Below, in pieces: positions 19,468 through 27,743 of a stretch of DNA of 64,000 bases. Origin of the DNA: Pseudomonas sp. HS6 (GTDB lineage: Bacteria > Pseudomonadota > Gammaproteobacteria > Pseudomonadales > Pseudomonadaceae); contig NZ_CP067412.1 in the NCBI RefSeq assembly GCF_023375815.1, positions 2,356,001 to 2,420,000 of the forward strand. The letters are read 5' to 3'. The notes under the pieces were generated by a model. It was given only the letters and a program-made list of their open reading frames with translations, did no database searches and was not told where the DNA came from. Position numbers and translations under genes: made by a program. Each line of letters starts with the position of its first letter. Position 1 is the stretch's first letter.

Positions 19468-19671
19468 CTAACGAACGGAATTGTCCGGGTGAACCTTGTA
19501 ACGCCCGCAATTTTTGCAAACCATCGGGCATTCACAGTGTGCGCCGGCCTTCGCTGCCAATGCCGCGGAATCACGCTGGGCCGCTTGAATTCGACGATCC
19601 CGGTGATACGCATACGTGAGCAGCAAACTGACGCCCATACACCACAGACCCACAATTAAAGCCGCCATCAT
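19468..19671 (-). CDS. Small membrane protein with cysteine cluster, 67 aa
   Basis: A 67-residue protein: one N-terminal hydrophobic helix (MMAALIVGLWCMGVSLLLTY), a basic linker HRDRRIQAAQRD, and a C-terminal segment with four close cysteines (CECPMVCKNC) that could bind metal. Its ATG overlaps the stop of the 65-residue gene as ATGA, so the two are co-translated. No family was recognised. It is convergent with the amidohydrolase, which itself has an N-terminal Cys cluster. The overlap, start context and sensible protein features argue that it is real. Confidence 0.55.
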   Translation of the reverse strand: MMAALIVGLWCMGVSLLLTYAYHRDRRIQAAQRDSAALAAKAGAHCECPMVCKNCGRYKVHPDNSVR

Positions 19672-19865
19672 TTTCCCTCCATCATGGCAACACCGAATGA
19701 GGTAACGATTACGAAAAAACTGGTTGAAGCCATCCAGGCACCTGCCCGAATCGTATCGACATCGGTCAGGTCGCCGATCAACAGCGCCGCAATCCCCGTC
19801 ACCAGAAATCCGGTCCCCACGCCCATCGTAAAATTGGTTAGCCATCGAATGGTTAAATTGTTCAT
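19668..19865 (-). CDS. Small two-helix membrane protein, 65 aa
   Basis: A 65-residue hydrophobic protein with two predicted membrane helices (about residues 14-32 and 42-62) joined by an acidic turn GDLTDVDTIR. AGGG six bases before ATG 19865 supports this start; a start at 19871 is also possible. It is the first of a two-gene unit with the Cys-cluster protein. No homologous family was recognised. The pair lies between the amidohydrolase and the aldehyde dehydrogenase of the amine locus. Confidence 0.5.
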   Translation of the reverse strand: MNNLTIRWLTNFTMGVGTGFLVTGIAALLIGDLTDVDTIRAGAWMASTSFFVIVTSFGVAMMEGK

Positions 19866-20071
19866 CGACATCCCTGTGAAGACACTGACCCGCCAAATCC
19901 ATGGCAGGAAAACCCTATACACAAAGCAACTTAGCTCGTACTTCATGCCTCCACCAGTCGGTGAAAGCTGTCAGACGCGCGACTTTTCCTACCCCTGAAA
20001 CGGCCCGATTTCGCCCAGGCCCCGTCGCAGCGGCATTGGCTTCGTAGGACGCGTATCCTGCATCTCAATGA

Positions 20072-20090
20072 CTGTCGCGTTTTGAGACAG
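20072..20090. promoter_or_regulatory. Probable activator-binding palindrome (UAS)
   Basis: CTGTCGC-gtttt-GAGACAG, a near-perfect inverted repeat (six of seven pairs), 75 bases upstream of a canonical sigma-54 promoter. A 13/17 match recurs before qhpA at 17312. The likely binder is the AcoR-type activator at 25593-27497. The rest of the gap 19866-20221 shows nothing else clear apart from the promoter. Confidence 0.65.
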
Positions 20091-20164
20091 ATTCACCCTC
20101 ATTGCCACTCAAATTCTTCCTCTCTCAGCCCGTGCAACGGGGCTGTGCGCCACCTTCGAGCATT

Positions 20165-20179
20165 TGGCACAACCATTGC
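20165..20179 (+). promoter_or_regulatory. Sigma-54 promoter of the aldehyde dehydrogenase gene
   Basis: TGGCAC-aacca-TTGC is an exact match to the -24/-12 consensus with GG-N10-GC spacing. It ends 42 bases before the ATG at 20222. Confidence 0.88.
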
Positions 20180-20221
20180 GAAAGCCCCTCTCGATCCCAT
20201 CGAACAACAAGAGGTTTCGCC

Positions 20222-21712
20222 ATGCCCCTGCCTTATCTGCTCCCTGCAACTTCGGCCTTCATCCAGCGCCCACCGCGCATGCTGATCGGCGGCGACTGGG
20301 TCGAAGCCGCCGACGGCCAGACCATGCCGCTGCACAACCCGGCCACCGGTGAGGTGCTGTGCGTGGTGCCTCGAGCCACCCCGGAAGATGTAGACCGCGC
20401 GGTGCTCGCGGCCCGTCAGGCCTTCGATGATTCGGCCTGGAGCCGCACCCGCCCGCGCGAACGGCAGAACCTGTTGTGGAAACTCGCCGACCTGATGCAG
20501 CGCGACGCCGAACAGTTGGCGCAACTCGAATGCCTGAACAACGGCAAGAGCGCTGCTGTGGCGCAAGTGATGGACGTGCAACTGGCCATCGACTTCCTGC
20601 GCTATATGGCTGGCTGGGCGACCAAGATCGAAGGCTCCAGCGTCGAGGTGTCACTGCCACTGATGCCCGGCGATCAGTTCCACAGCTTCATTCGTCGCGA
20701 GGCGGTGGGCGTGGTCGGCGCCATCGTTGCCTGGAACTTCCCTTTGCTGCTGGCCTGCTGGAAACTCGGCCCGGCGCTGGCCACCGGTTGCACTGTGGTG
20801 CTCAAACCCGCCGACGAAACCCCACTGACGGCGCTGAAACTGGCAGAACTGGTGCTGGAGGCGGGTTATCCGGAAGGCGTGTTCAACGTGGTCACCGGCA
20901 CCGGGATCACGGCGGGTTCCGCCCTGACTCACAACCCGCTGGTCGACAAGCTGACCTTCACCGGCTCCACCGCCGTCGGCAAGCAGATCGGCAAGATCGC
21001 CATGGATTCGATGACCCGGGTCACTCTCGAACTGGGCGGCAAATCACCGACCATCGTCATGGCCGACGCCGACCTGAAAACCGCCGCAGCGGGTGCGGCC
21101 AGTGCGATTTTCTTCAACCAGGGCCAAGTCTGCTGCGCAGGCTCCAGGCTGTATGTGCAGCGCAAGCATTTTGACAATGTGGTGGCCGACATCAGCGATA
21201 TTGCCAATGCGATGAAACTCGGCAACGGTCTCGACCCGAGCATCGATATGGGCCCACTGATTTCCGCGCGCCAGCAGGAGCGGGTCTACAACTACATCGA
21301 AATGGGCCGGGAAAGCGGTGCGACCATCGCCTGCGGCGGCGAGCAGTTCGGACCGGGGTTCTTCGTCAAACCGACGGTAATTGTCGATGTCGATCAGCGG
21401 CATTCGCTGGTCCAGGAAGAGATCTTCGGGCCGGTGCTGGTGGCGATTCCGTTCGATGATGAGGCTGATGCGTTGCGCATGGCCAATGACAGCCCTTACG
21501 GTTTGGGCGCGAGCATCTGGTCGAACGATCTGGCAGCAGTGCATCGGATGATTCCGCGAATCAAGTCCGGTTCGGTGTGGGTCAACTGCCACAGCGCGTT
21601 GGATCCGGCGTTGCCGTTTGGTGGCTACAAGATGTCAGGGGTCGGGCGGGAGATGGGGTATGCGGCGATTGAGCATTACACTGAGTTGAAGTCGGTTTTG
21701 ATCAAGTTGTAG
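20222..21712 (+). CDS. NAD(P)-dependent aldehyde dehydrogenase (phenylacetaldehyde dehydrogenase type)
   Basis: A 496-residue cytoplasmic ALDH. The cofactor motif FTGSTAVGKQIG, the catalytic-glutamate segment LELGGKSP and the nucleophile motif FFNQGQVCCAGSR are all present, as is the C-terminal PFGGYKMSGVGRE. It would oxidise the aldehyde released by QHNDH, for example phenylacetaldehyde, to the acid, as PeaE does in the P. putida U pea pathway. AGAGG precedes ATG 20222. It has its own sigma-54 promoter and UAS, so it is co-regulated with qhp although encoded on the opposite strand. Confidence 0.9.
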   Translation: MPLPYLLPATSAFIQRPPRMLIGGDWVEAADGQTMPLHNPATGEVLCVVPRATPEDVDRAVLAARQAFDDSAWSRTRPRERQNLLWKLADLMQRDAEQLAQLECLNNGKSAAVAQVMDVQLAIDFLRYMAGWATKIEGSSVEVSLPLMPGDQFHSFIRREAVGVVGAIVAWNFPLLLACWKLGPALATGCTVVLKPADETPLTALKLAELVLEAGYPEGVFNVVTGTGITAGSALTHNPLVDKLTFTGSTAVGKQIGKIAMDSMTRVTLELGGKSPTIVMADADLKTAAAGAASAIFFNQGQVCCAGSRLYVQRKHFDNVVADISDIANAMKLGNGLDPSIDMGPLISARQQERVYNYIEMGRESGATIACGGEQFGPGFFVKPTVIVDVDQRHSLVQEEIFGPVLVAIPFDDEADALRMANDSPYGLGASIWSNDLAAVHRMIPRIKSGSVWVNCHSALDPALPFGGYKMSGVGREMGYAAIEHYTELKSVLIKL

Positions 21713-21714
21713 GA

Positions 21715-21738
21715 GATCAAGATCAAGATCAAGATCAA
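21715..21738. repeat. Four tandem GATCAA hexamers
   Basis: Four perfect head-to-tail copies of GATCAA immediately after the aldehyde dehydrogenase stop. Such a short array may vary in copy number between strains. No function is evident. Confidence 0.9.
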
Positions 21739-21745
21739 AAGCCCA

Positions 21746-21921
21746 CCCTCACCCCAGCCATCTCCCGGGGGGAGAGGGAGCAGACCGAAGTGTGCTGAAC
21801 GCTACATCGACCTGAAAGAATGGGTCGATTATGGATTCAATGCTGCACGTTCACGTCGGCGTAACTCTTTAATATCCCCCGGTCAGTTCCCTCTCCCGCT
21901 GGGAGAGGGTTAGGGTGAGGG
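21746..21921. repeat. MITE/REPIN-like repeat copy 1 with about 34-bp inverted ends
   Basis: The left end CCCTCACCCCAGCCATCTCC and the right end reading ggttagggtgaggg form long inverted terminal repeats, each end itself an imperfect GGGAGAGGG hairpin. The internal 100 bases have no gene. The right end closely matches that of the element near 62.8-63.0 kb. The last three codons and the stop of qhpG lie within the right end. Confidence 0.8.
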
Positions 21922-23211
21922 CCGGTATCCCTGACTCAACAACCATCCTCGGATCACACGCCCCTGCTCCTCACTCAACCCCGCCAACACCCGATACGCC
22001 TGCTCATCGCGTAACCGCCGCACCAAAGGCGCCAGCTCCACGCCTTGCACATGCCAGATCCCCAGCGGCTGATCCGCCGTGATCACCACCTCGGCCTCAT
22101 CGACAAACCCCTCACGCAGCACCGGCATTCGTTCGATCCGCAACGCGGCAAAGTCCGCTTGCGCATGAGCCACTTCAGCGTCCGGCCAATGCCGCCGAGC
22201 CTGCCAGAACGGCTGATCAAGCCAGCGCTGTTCATCGGCATAAAAGTCTCGGCCGATCCGCGCAAAACGCAGGAATAACTGCTCCACGCGCTGCCGGTGA
22301 AAACGCTGCGCCAGCACAGCCCGCTCAGGTTTGCGCAACAGCGTGTTGATCACCACCGGCGCCTGCAATGCCGAGGACAACGACTGAAAAATCCCGTTGC
22401 CGGACAGCGGGTCCACTGCCATCGCCGCATCGCCGACGCGAATCCAGTTATCACCGCAGACCTGTGGCGCAAGAATCGCGGTACTGCTGCGAGCGTGCAG
22501 TTGCAACGCCAACTCCACGCCGCCAGCAAAGAACGCTTGAGCAAAATCCGAGGCCTGACGCCGCACACGGCAGTGGTCGAGCAACTGCGCCTTGCCCGGC
22601 AATTGAGCGCTCGCCACATCCACTGTCCATTGCCAATAACATTGACCGTCGTCCCGCCGGGCCATCCACGCCCAGCCGTCTTCAAGGCTTTCCACGGCGC
22701 TGGCAGTCACACCCGGCGCACCCTGCCAACGATTGAGCAGGCTGACCGTCTCCGGCCCGCGCAGTCCTCTGCCGGACGCCGGTGCCTGTCGCCCCCGGGC
22801 CTCCACCAGGAAATCCGCCGTCAGCCTCTGCCCGCCATCGAGTTCGACCCGATGCCCGTCGGCCGAGGACTGAACATTCAGGATTCGCCCTTCAATCACC
22901 TCGACCCCGGCCACCCGCAAGTCTTCCCGCAAGCCCCGATCAAAGGTCGGGCGATCCAGCAGAAACTCGATGTTCTGCGCTTGCTGCTGGCCATTCCACG
23001 AAACTTGTCGCTGGGACGGCAACATGGCATTCGCCAAACCGTGACTCAATCCAGCACCGCGCAACGCCTCCAGCACTCGCTGCGACACGCCTTCGAGCGC
23101 CGCAAACCGCCGCCATTCGCTGACCAGGGTCACGTCATAACCCAGTCGTCGCAGCCCCAACGCCACCGCAGCACCGGCCGGCCCGGCACCGAGAATCAGA
23201 ATCGCGGTCAT
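21910..23211 (-). CDS. qhpG: FAD-dependent tryptophan hydroxylase QhpG of QHNDH biogenesis
   Basis: A 433-residue flavoprotein monooxygenase. The N-terminal dinucleotide motif is ILGAGPAGAAVALGL, and the second FAD motif is RVGDAAMAVDPLSGNGIF in the C-terminal half. In Paracoccus, QhpG dihydroxylates the crosslinked tryptophan of QhpC to make the CTQ quinone. It overlaps the qhpE stop by four bases (ATGA), so qhpF-qhpE-qhpG are translationally coupled. Its final residues Pro-Ser-Pro and stop codon are supplied by the adjoining repeat element. Confidence 0.9.
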   Translation of the reverse strand: MTAILILGAGPAGAAVALGLRRLGYDVTLVSEWRRFAALEGVSQRVLEALRGAGLSHGLANAMLPSQRQVSWNGQQQAQNIEFLLDRPTFDRGLREDLRVAGVEVIEGRILNVQSSADGHRVELDGGQRLTADFLVEARGRQAPASGRGLRGPETVSLLNRWQGAPGVTASAVESLEDGWAWMARRDDGQCYWQWTVDVASAQLPGKAQLLDHCRVRRQASDFAQAFFAGGVELALQLHARSSTAILAPQVCGDNWIRVGDAAMAVDPLSGNGIFQSLSSALQAPVVINTLLRKPERAVLAQRFHRQRVEQLFLRFARIGRDFYADEQRWLDQPFWQARRHWPDAEVAHAQADFAALRIERMPVLREGFVDEAEVVITADQPLGIWHVQGVELAPLVRRLRDEQAYRVLAGLSEEQGRVIRGWLLSQGYRPSP

Positions 23212-23885
23212 GGGCCGAGACGCCGTTCAGGGCCGCGATAACGAGCGTGCTGTTTCAGCCAATCAATAACATCGGCATTGCTCGCCTGCGGATGCTCCAG
23301 CAGATAGCCGGCGATGTGACCGCTCAATGCTGCACAGCCCAGGCTGGCCCCGGACTGCCCCGGATAGGTTCCATGCACACACGCGGCAAAATCCGCCTGT
23401 GCACTGTCGAGCCACGACCACTGTTCATCGGTGCAACGCGCATCGCCAGTCACCCGCAGCACCTGCGGATAACTCGCCGGAAACACCGCTGCCCCTTGCG
23501 CCGGGCTCGATGCACACAACAGAACCCCACGGTCCACCGCCGCCGCGCAGGCCTCGCGCAACAGGCTGCGGTCTTGGCGTAAACCAAGGCTCAGATTGAT
23601 CAGACGCACGTCCTGCGCCACCAGCCAATCGATGGCCGCAGAAATCTGCAAGGCACTGGTGACGCCGCGCTGATCGAACACCTGTGCCACACACATCTGC
23701 GCGGCAGGAGCCCGGCGACTGATCGCCTCGATCACCGCGCTGCCATGACCAAGGGGATCGTCGCGCAGCGACGATTCCGACAAGCCATCCTCCAGTAACG
23801 AGAAACGTCGCCCGACAATCACCTGCACCCGTTGCGCCGCCGAGTGCCCGCTGTCGACCACACCGATCCGCAACTCAGGCTTCAT
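23208..23885 (-). CDS. qhpE: Subtilisin-like leader protease QhpE
   Basis: A 225-residue S8-family protease without signal peptide, so cytoplasmic. The triad residues are visible: Asp11 in GVVDSGHS, His47 in LGHGSA, and Ser181 in SGASLGCAALSG. QhpE removes the 28-residue leader of the crosslinked QhpC, and a likely cut here is between Ala28 and Met29 of QhpC. ATG 23885 lies 11 bases inside the end of qhpF. It is short and stripped down compared with secreted subtilisins, as expected for QhpE. Confidence 0.9.
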   Translation of the reverse strand: MKPELRIGVVDSGHSAAQRVQVIVGRRFSLLEDGLSESSLRDDPLGHGSAVIEAISRRAPAAQMCVAQVFDQRGVTSALQISAAIDWLVAQDVRLINLSLGLRQDRSLLREACAAAVDRGVLLCASSPAQGAAVFPASYPQVLRVTGDARCTDEQWSWLDSAQADFAACVHGTYPGQSGASLGCAALSGHIAGYLLEHPQASNADVIDWLKQHARYRGPERRLGP

Positions 23886-25593
23886 GCAGCACCGTTTTTG
23901 AAATGAGCACACCGTCGAGCAATTCAAAGCGCAGGTCGGCATCGGCCAAGGTCGACGGACGATGGCTGATGAGGATCCGTGTGCGTCCGGCAAACAAACG
24001 GTCGATGGCCTCGATCACTTCACGCTCGGTCGCTTCGTCGACGGCCGACGTGGCTTCGTCGAGCACCAGAATCAGCGGGTCTTGCAACAGCGCCCGAGCA
24101 ATCGCGATGCGCTGTTTCTGCCCGCCGGACAATTGCTGACCGCGCTCGCCCAATGGGCTGTCGAGGCCTTCGGGCAACGACGCGATCAGGCTGTCAAGTT
24201 GCGCCAGCCGCGCGACTTCAGCGATGGCTTCGCGGCTGGCGTCCGGCACCGCGTAAGCCAGGTTGTCGGCGAGACTGCCGCGAAACAGCACGATGTCCTG
24301 GCTGACCACGGCGATGCGTCGGCGCAGTTCGAACAATTCGAGTTCACGCAGATCCACTTCACCGAGCAACACACGCCCGGATTGCGGATCGTGATGCCGT
24401 TGCAGCAGATCGATCAGTGTGGATTTACCGACGCCGGAGCCGCCGCTCAAGGCAACTTTCAAACCGTAGGGAATCGTCGCCTCGATACCGTTCAACGTGC
24501 TTGAGCGGCCCGGATGGCTAAAGTGAACGGCATCAAAACGCAGCTCGCCGGAAGTGGGAAACGGTTTCGGTGTAACCGGTGAAAACACCGTGGGCTCTTC
24601 GCCGCGCAACTCCATGACTCGCCCCAGGCTGACAGTCATGCGCTGGATCGCCACGTACAGACCCAACAGGCTCTGCACCGGCCCGACCGCCATCCCCAGA
24701 TAGGTGGAAAACGCGATCAGCGCACCGAGTTGCCAGGTGCCCTGCACCACCCAATAACCGCCGATCAAAAACGCACAGGCGCGGGATAGCGACGTCAATG
24801 TGCCGGGCACGGCCTGAGTGAAAAACTCGGTGACTTGCAGGCGCAGCAACTGGTTCATGTAGCCCTGCCCGAGGTTTTCCAGACGCCGCGCTTCACGCTG
24901 CTGCTGGCCGGCGGACTGGATGAATTTCATCACCGGCAAGGTCTCGACCATGAACGACGACATGTCCGCCGAACGCTCGCGCAATTGCCGCACGTCGCGC
25001 TCGACCTTGCGCCGCATCCAGCGCAGCCACAGCACGTCGAGCGGAATCAGCACCAGCGCCAGCAATGACAGTTTCCACGACAGCGTGAACAGCATCGCAA
25101 TCGCGACCACCAGGCCGATCACACTCGATACCGCCGAGAACAACGAGTCCACGGCGAAGCGCTGAATCTCCGCCACATCGCCGTCAAGCCGCGACATCAA
25201 ATCGCCGATCCGCCGCTGGCCGTAGAAGCTCGGCGACAGCTTCTGCAAATGCCGGTAAAGGTCATCGCGCAGGGCAAACAGAATCCGCCCGGACAGGCGC
25301 GTGTGCAGATAGCGGTTGATCCCCGATAACGCGGTGCCGAGCAGGCCGGCGATAATCATCAGCACCGCGATCATTACCAGCATCGGGAAGTTGCGCGCCA
25401 GCAAGCCATCGTCGATCAGCAGCTTGACCAGCCACGGCTGAACCAACACCAGCAGCGACGCGCACACCGACAGACCGAGCAGGCCGGCAATTGCCAGCCG
25501 CTGCGGCCGCACGAAACCGTACAGCCAGCGCAATGCCGCTTGCAGCGCGGCGGGGTTCTGGCTGTCGATCAGCCGTACGAACAGGCGCTGCAT
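23875..25593 (-). CDS. qhpF: ABC exporter QhpF of QHNDH biogenesis
   Basis: A 572-residue half-transporter: an N-terminal six-helix exporter domain (residues 30-310), then an ATPase domain with GGSGVGKST, LSGGQKQR and ILVLDEATSAVDE. In Paracoccus QhpF is thought to move the modified gamma subunit to the periplasm. The start ATG at 25593 overlaps the activator stop as TGATG; a GTG one codon upstream is the alternative. It overlaps qhpE by 11 bases. Confidence 0.9.
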   Translation of the reverse strand: MQRLFVRLIDSQNPAALQAALRWLYGFVRPQRLAIAGLLGLSVCASLLVLVQPWLVKLLIDDGLLARNFPMLVMIAVLMIIAGLLGTALSGINRYLHTRLSGRILFALRDDLYRHLQKLSPSFYGQRRIGDLMSRLDGDVAEIQRFAVDSLFSAVSSVIGLVVAIAMLFTLSWKLSLLALVLIPLDVLWLRWMRRKVERDVRQLRERSADMSSFMVETLPVMKFIQSAGQQQREARRLENLGQGYMNQLLRLQVTEFFTQAVPGTLTSLSRACAFLIGGYWVVQGTWQLGALIAFSTYLGMAVGPVQSLLGLYVAIQRMTVSLGRVMELRGEEPTVFSPVTPKPFPTSGELRFDAVHFSHPGRSSTLNGIEATIPYGLKVALSGGSGVGKSTLIDLLQRHHDPQSGRVLLGEVDLRELELFELRRRIAVVSQDIVLFRGSLADNLAYAVPDASREAIAEVARLAQLDSLIASLPEGLDSPLGERGQQLSGGQKQRIAIARALLQDPLILVLDEATSAVDEATEREVIEAIDRLFAGRTRILISHRPSTLADADLRFELLDGVLISKTVLHEA

Positions 25594-27497
25594 CACGAGC
25601 GCAACTGTTTGAGTTTGCGGTACAGGGTCGCGCGGCTGATGCCGAGGGCGTCGGCCGCAGCCGAGACATTGCCCTGATGGGTATCGAGGGACTGGCGGAT
25701 CATTTCCAGTTCGTTTTCGCGAATGCTGCCGGTCTGGGGTTTCTCGGTGGCGGACAACTCGTCGAGCATGCTGTCGGGCAAGTGGTCGAGGGTCAGTACG
25801 GTTTCCCCCGGCTCGCGCATCGCCAGTGCGGTGCGCAAGACCATTTCCAACTGGCGGATGTTGCCCGGCCAGTGATAACCCGCGAGCAGGCGATTGAGGT
25901 CGTCGTGCAGCACGGCGTTCGGCGCGTCGAGTTTGCTCAGCAGACGAGCGACCAGCGCACTGAAGTCATCGCGCTCACGCAAGGCCGGAAGCATCACGCT
26001 GATGCCGTTGACCCGGTAGAACAAGTCCTCGCGAAACTGTTTTTCTTCGACCTGACGCTTGAGGTCGCGATGGGTGGCGCAGATCAGCGCGACGTCGATG
26101 TCCTGCTCTTCGCCGGCGCCCAACGGCGCGACCTTGCGATCCTGCAAAACTCGCAGCAAACGCGCCTGCAAAGCCAGCGGCATGTCACCGATTTCATCGA
26201 GGAACAAGGTGCCGCCGTGGGCCTGTTGCAGGCGCCCGATCATCCCGCCACGGCGCGATCCGGTGAACGCGCCTTCGCGGTAGCCGAACAGTTCCGACTC
26301 GATCAAGCCTTCGGGAATCGCCGCGCAGTTCACAGCCACGAAGGGTTTGTCGCTACGGCTGCCGACCAGGTGCAGGGCGCGGGCGATCACTTCTTTACCA
26401 GTACCGGTTTCGCCGAGCAGCAATACCGGCAGTTCATTGGCCAAGCCTTGCCGAGCCATGCGCAAGGCTCGGGCATAACGGGCATTGTTGCCGGCCAGTG
26501 CTTCCAGATCCGGTTGCGCCTTGGCGGTTTTCGCCACGCTGCGCGGCGGCCCGCCGAGGTTGACCGAGCGCGCCGGGGCTCGCAGGGTTTTGTAGAAAAA
26601 TTCGCCCGTGGCGGTCTGCACACTGCCGACGCCGCCCTGTTGCAGACGGGTCAGCAATTGCACGCCATCGACGCCGAGAAACTCTTCGCAGCGCTTGCCA
26701 ACCAATGCCGAACGCTCGGCCCGCAGCAGCTGACAGGCCTGGGCGCTGACTGCCAGAATCTGCCCGCCGAGACTGACCGCGAGCAAGCCTTGCCACGGCG
26801 ATTCCAGATACTGCCGGCGACTGTGGAAGGCGAGGACGATCTGATCGGGAAAACTGTTGTTGAACACTCGGCTCTCGATCTGACTGACCGCCATGCTCAG
26901 CAGCGCGGTGCTGTCATGAACGCGGCCGAGGGGGCCTTCGCGGGTCAGGTCGAGGACGCCGAGAATCTCGCCCTGAGGGCAATGGATCGGCACTGAGGTG
27001 CAGGAAAAATCGGTGAGGCGGTCGAGGTAATGTTCGCCGCAATCGATCAGGGTGGGCCGTGCTTCCACCAGTGCCGTGCCGAGGGCGTTGGTGCCGCGTG
27101 CCGCTTCGCTCCAGCAGGCGCCGAGGGTAATGTCCTGCAAACCGCTGCCCTTGAGCCGGTCGGCACGTCCCTCCACCGCAAGGATGGTGGCGTCGGAATT
27201 GGCGAGGATGATCAGGCCTTCCTTGCCCTGACGCTCGGCCAGGTAATCGATGGCCGGAATCGCCGCATCGATCAGCAGGCGATTGCTCGCCAGCAACACG
27301 TCAAGACTCGCGCTCGATTCCAGCGCCAGCTCATGCTTGCCATTGAAATGCACGCCGTGGCTCAGACTGCGCCGCCACGAAGCATCGATCTCCGCACGCA
27401 ACACGCCATCCGGGACCTGCCCTTCGAGATGGAGTTTTTCCCGGGCCAGCCGGGCTTCGTGGTGAGACTGGGGATCGGTTGTTTTTATAAGAGTCAT
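25593..27497 (-). CDS. AcoR-type sigma-54-dependent activator of the amine locus
   Basis: A 634-residue enhancer-binding protein. An N-terminal GAF-like sensor region (about 60-330) is followed by an AAA+ domain with Walker A GETGTGKE and Walker [12 protein letters not shown], and a C-terminal Fis-type helix-turn-helix ([20 protein letters not shown]). The sigma-54 contact loop reads GAFTGS where GAFTGA is usual. It heads the operon with qhpF, qhpE and qhpG. The sigma-54 promoters at 20165 and 17179 are its probable targets. It plays the role of PeaR of P. putida; Paracoccus uses an AraC-type QhpR instead. GGAG six bases before ATG 27497 sets the start. Confidence 0.9.
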   Translation of the reverse strand: MTLIKTTDPQSHHEARLAREKLHLEGQVPDGVLRAEIDASWRRSLSHGVHFNGKHELALESSASLDVLLASNRLLIDAAIPAIDYLAERQGKEGLIILANSDATILAVEGRADRLKGSGLQDITLGACWSEAARGTNALGTALVEARPTLIDCGEHYLDRLTDFSCTSVPIHCPQGEILGVLDLTREGPLGRVHDSTALLSMAVSQIESRVFNNSFPDQIVLAFHSRRQYLESPWQGLLAVSLGGQILAVSAQACQLLRAERSALVGKRCEEFLGVDGVQLLTRLQQGGVGSVQTATGEFFYKTLRAPARSVNLGGPPRSVAKTAKAQPDLEALAGNNARYARALRMARQGLANELPVLLLGETGTGKEVIARALHLVGSRSDKPFVAVNCAAIPEGLIESELFGYREGAFTGSRRGGMIGRLQQAHGGTLFLDEIGDMPLALQARLLRVLQDRKVAPLGAGEEQDIDVALICATHRDLKRQVEEKQFREDLFYRVNGISVMLPALRERDDFSALVARLLSKLDAPNAVLHDDLNRLLAGYHWPGNIRQLEMVLRTALAMREPGETVLTLDHLPDSMLDELSATEKPQTGSIRENELEMIRQSLDTHQGNVSAAADALGISRATLYRKLKQLRS

Positions 27498-27539
27498 CAA
27501 GCGCTCCGGAGCGGTCCGCTTTGCGCTTCTTTACTTCAG

Positions 27540-27575
27540 CGCCCTGACGCCAATGTTTACGTTAACGTCAGGGCG
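27540..27575. promoter_or_regulatory. Ten-base-pair inverted repeat upstream of the activator gene
   Basis: CGCCCTGACG and CGTCAGGGCG flank a 16-base AT-richer centre containing gtttacgttaa. It lies 43-78 bases before the activator ATG. It could be an operator or a leader hairpin; it lacks a T run, so it is not a clear terminator. Confidence 0.4.
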
Positions 27576-27629
27576 ATGGCAAGCACCGTAGGGCGCTTGT
27601 GTTCCGGCAGGTGGATTGCGTTATCGTTC

Positions 27630-27724
27630 ATCACTGGCAAGCCAGCTCCCACAGGGTTTGGCGTGGCCGCAAATTTCGCAGTCAGGCACAGTTCTGTGGG
27701 AGCTGGCTTGCCAGCGATGGCGGC
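27630..27724. repeat. REP doublet (REPIN) 2
   Basis: Catcactggcaagccagctc and gtgggagctggcttgccagc face each other across about 45 bases. It sits downstream of the HDAC-family gene stop and may serve as its transcript end. Confidence 0.85.
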
Positions 27725-27743
27725 CTGTCGGATCACATCAATT

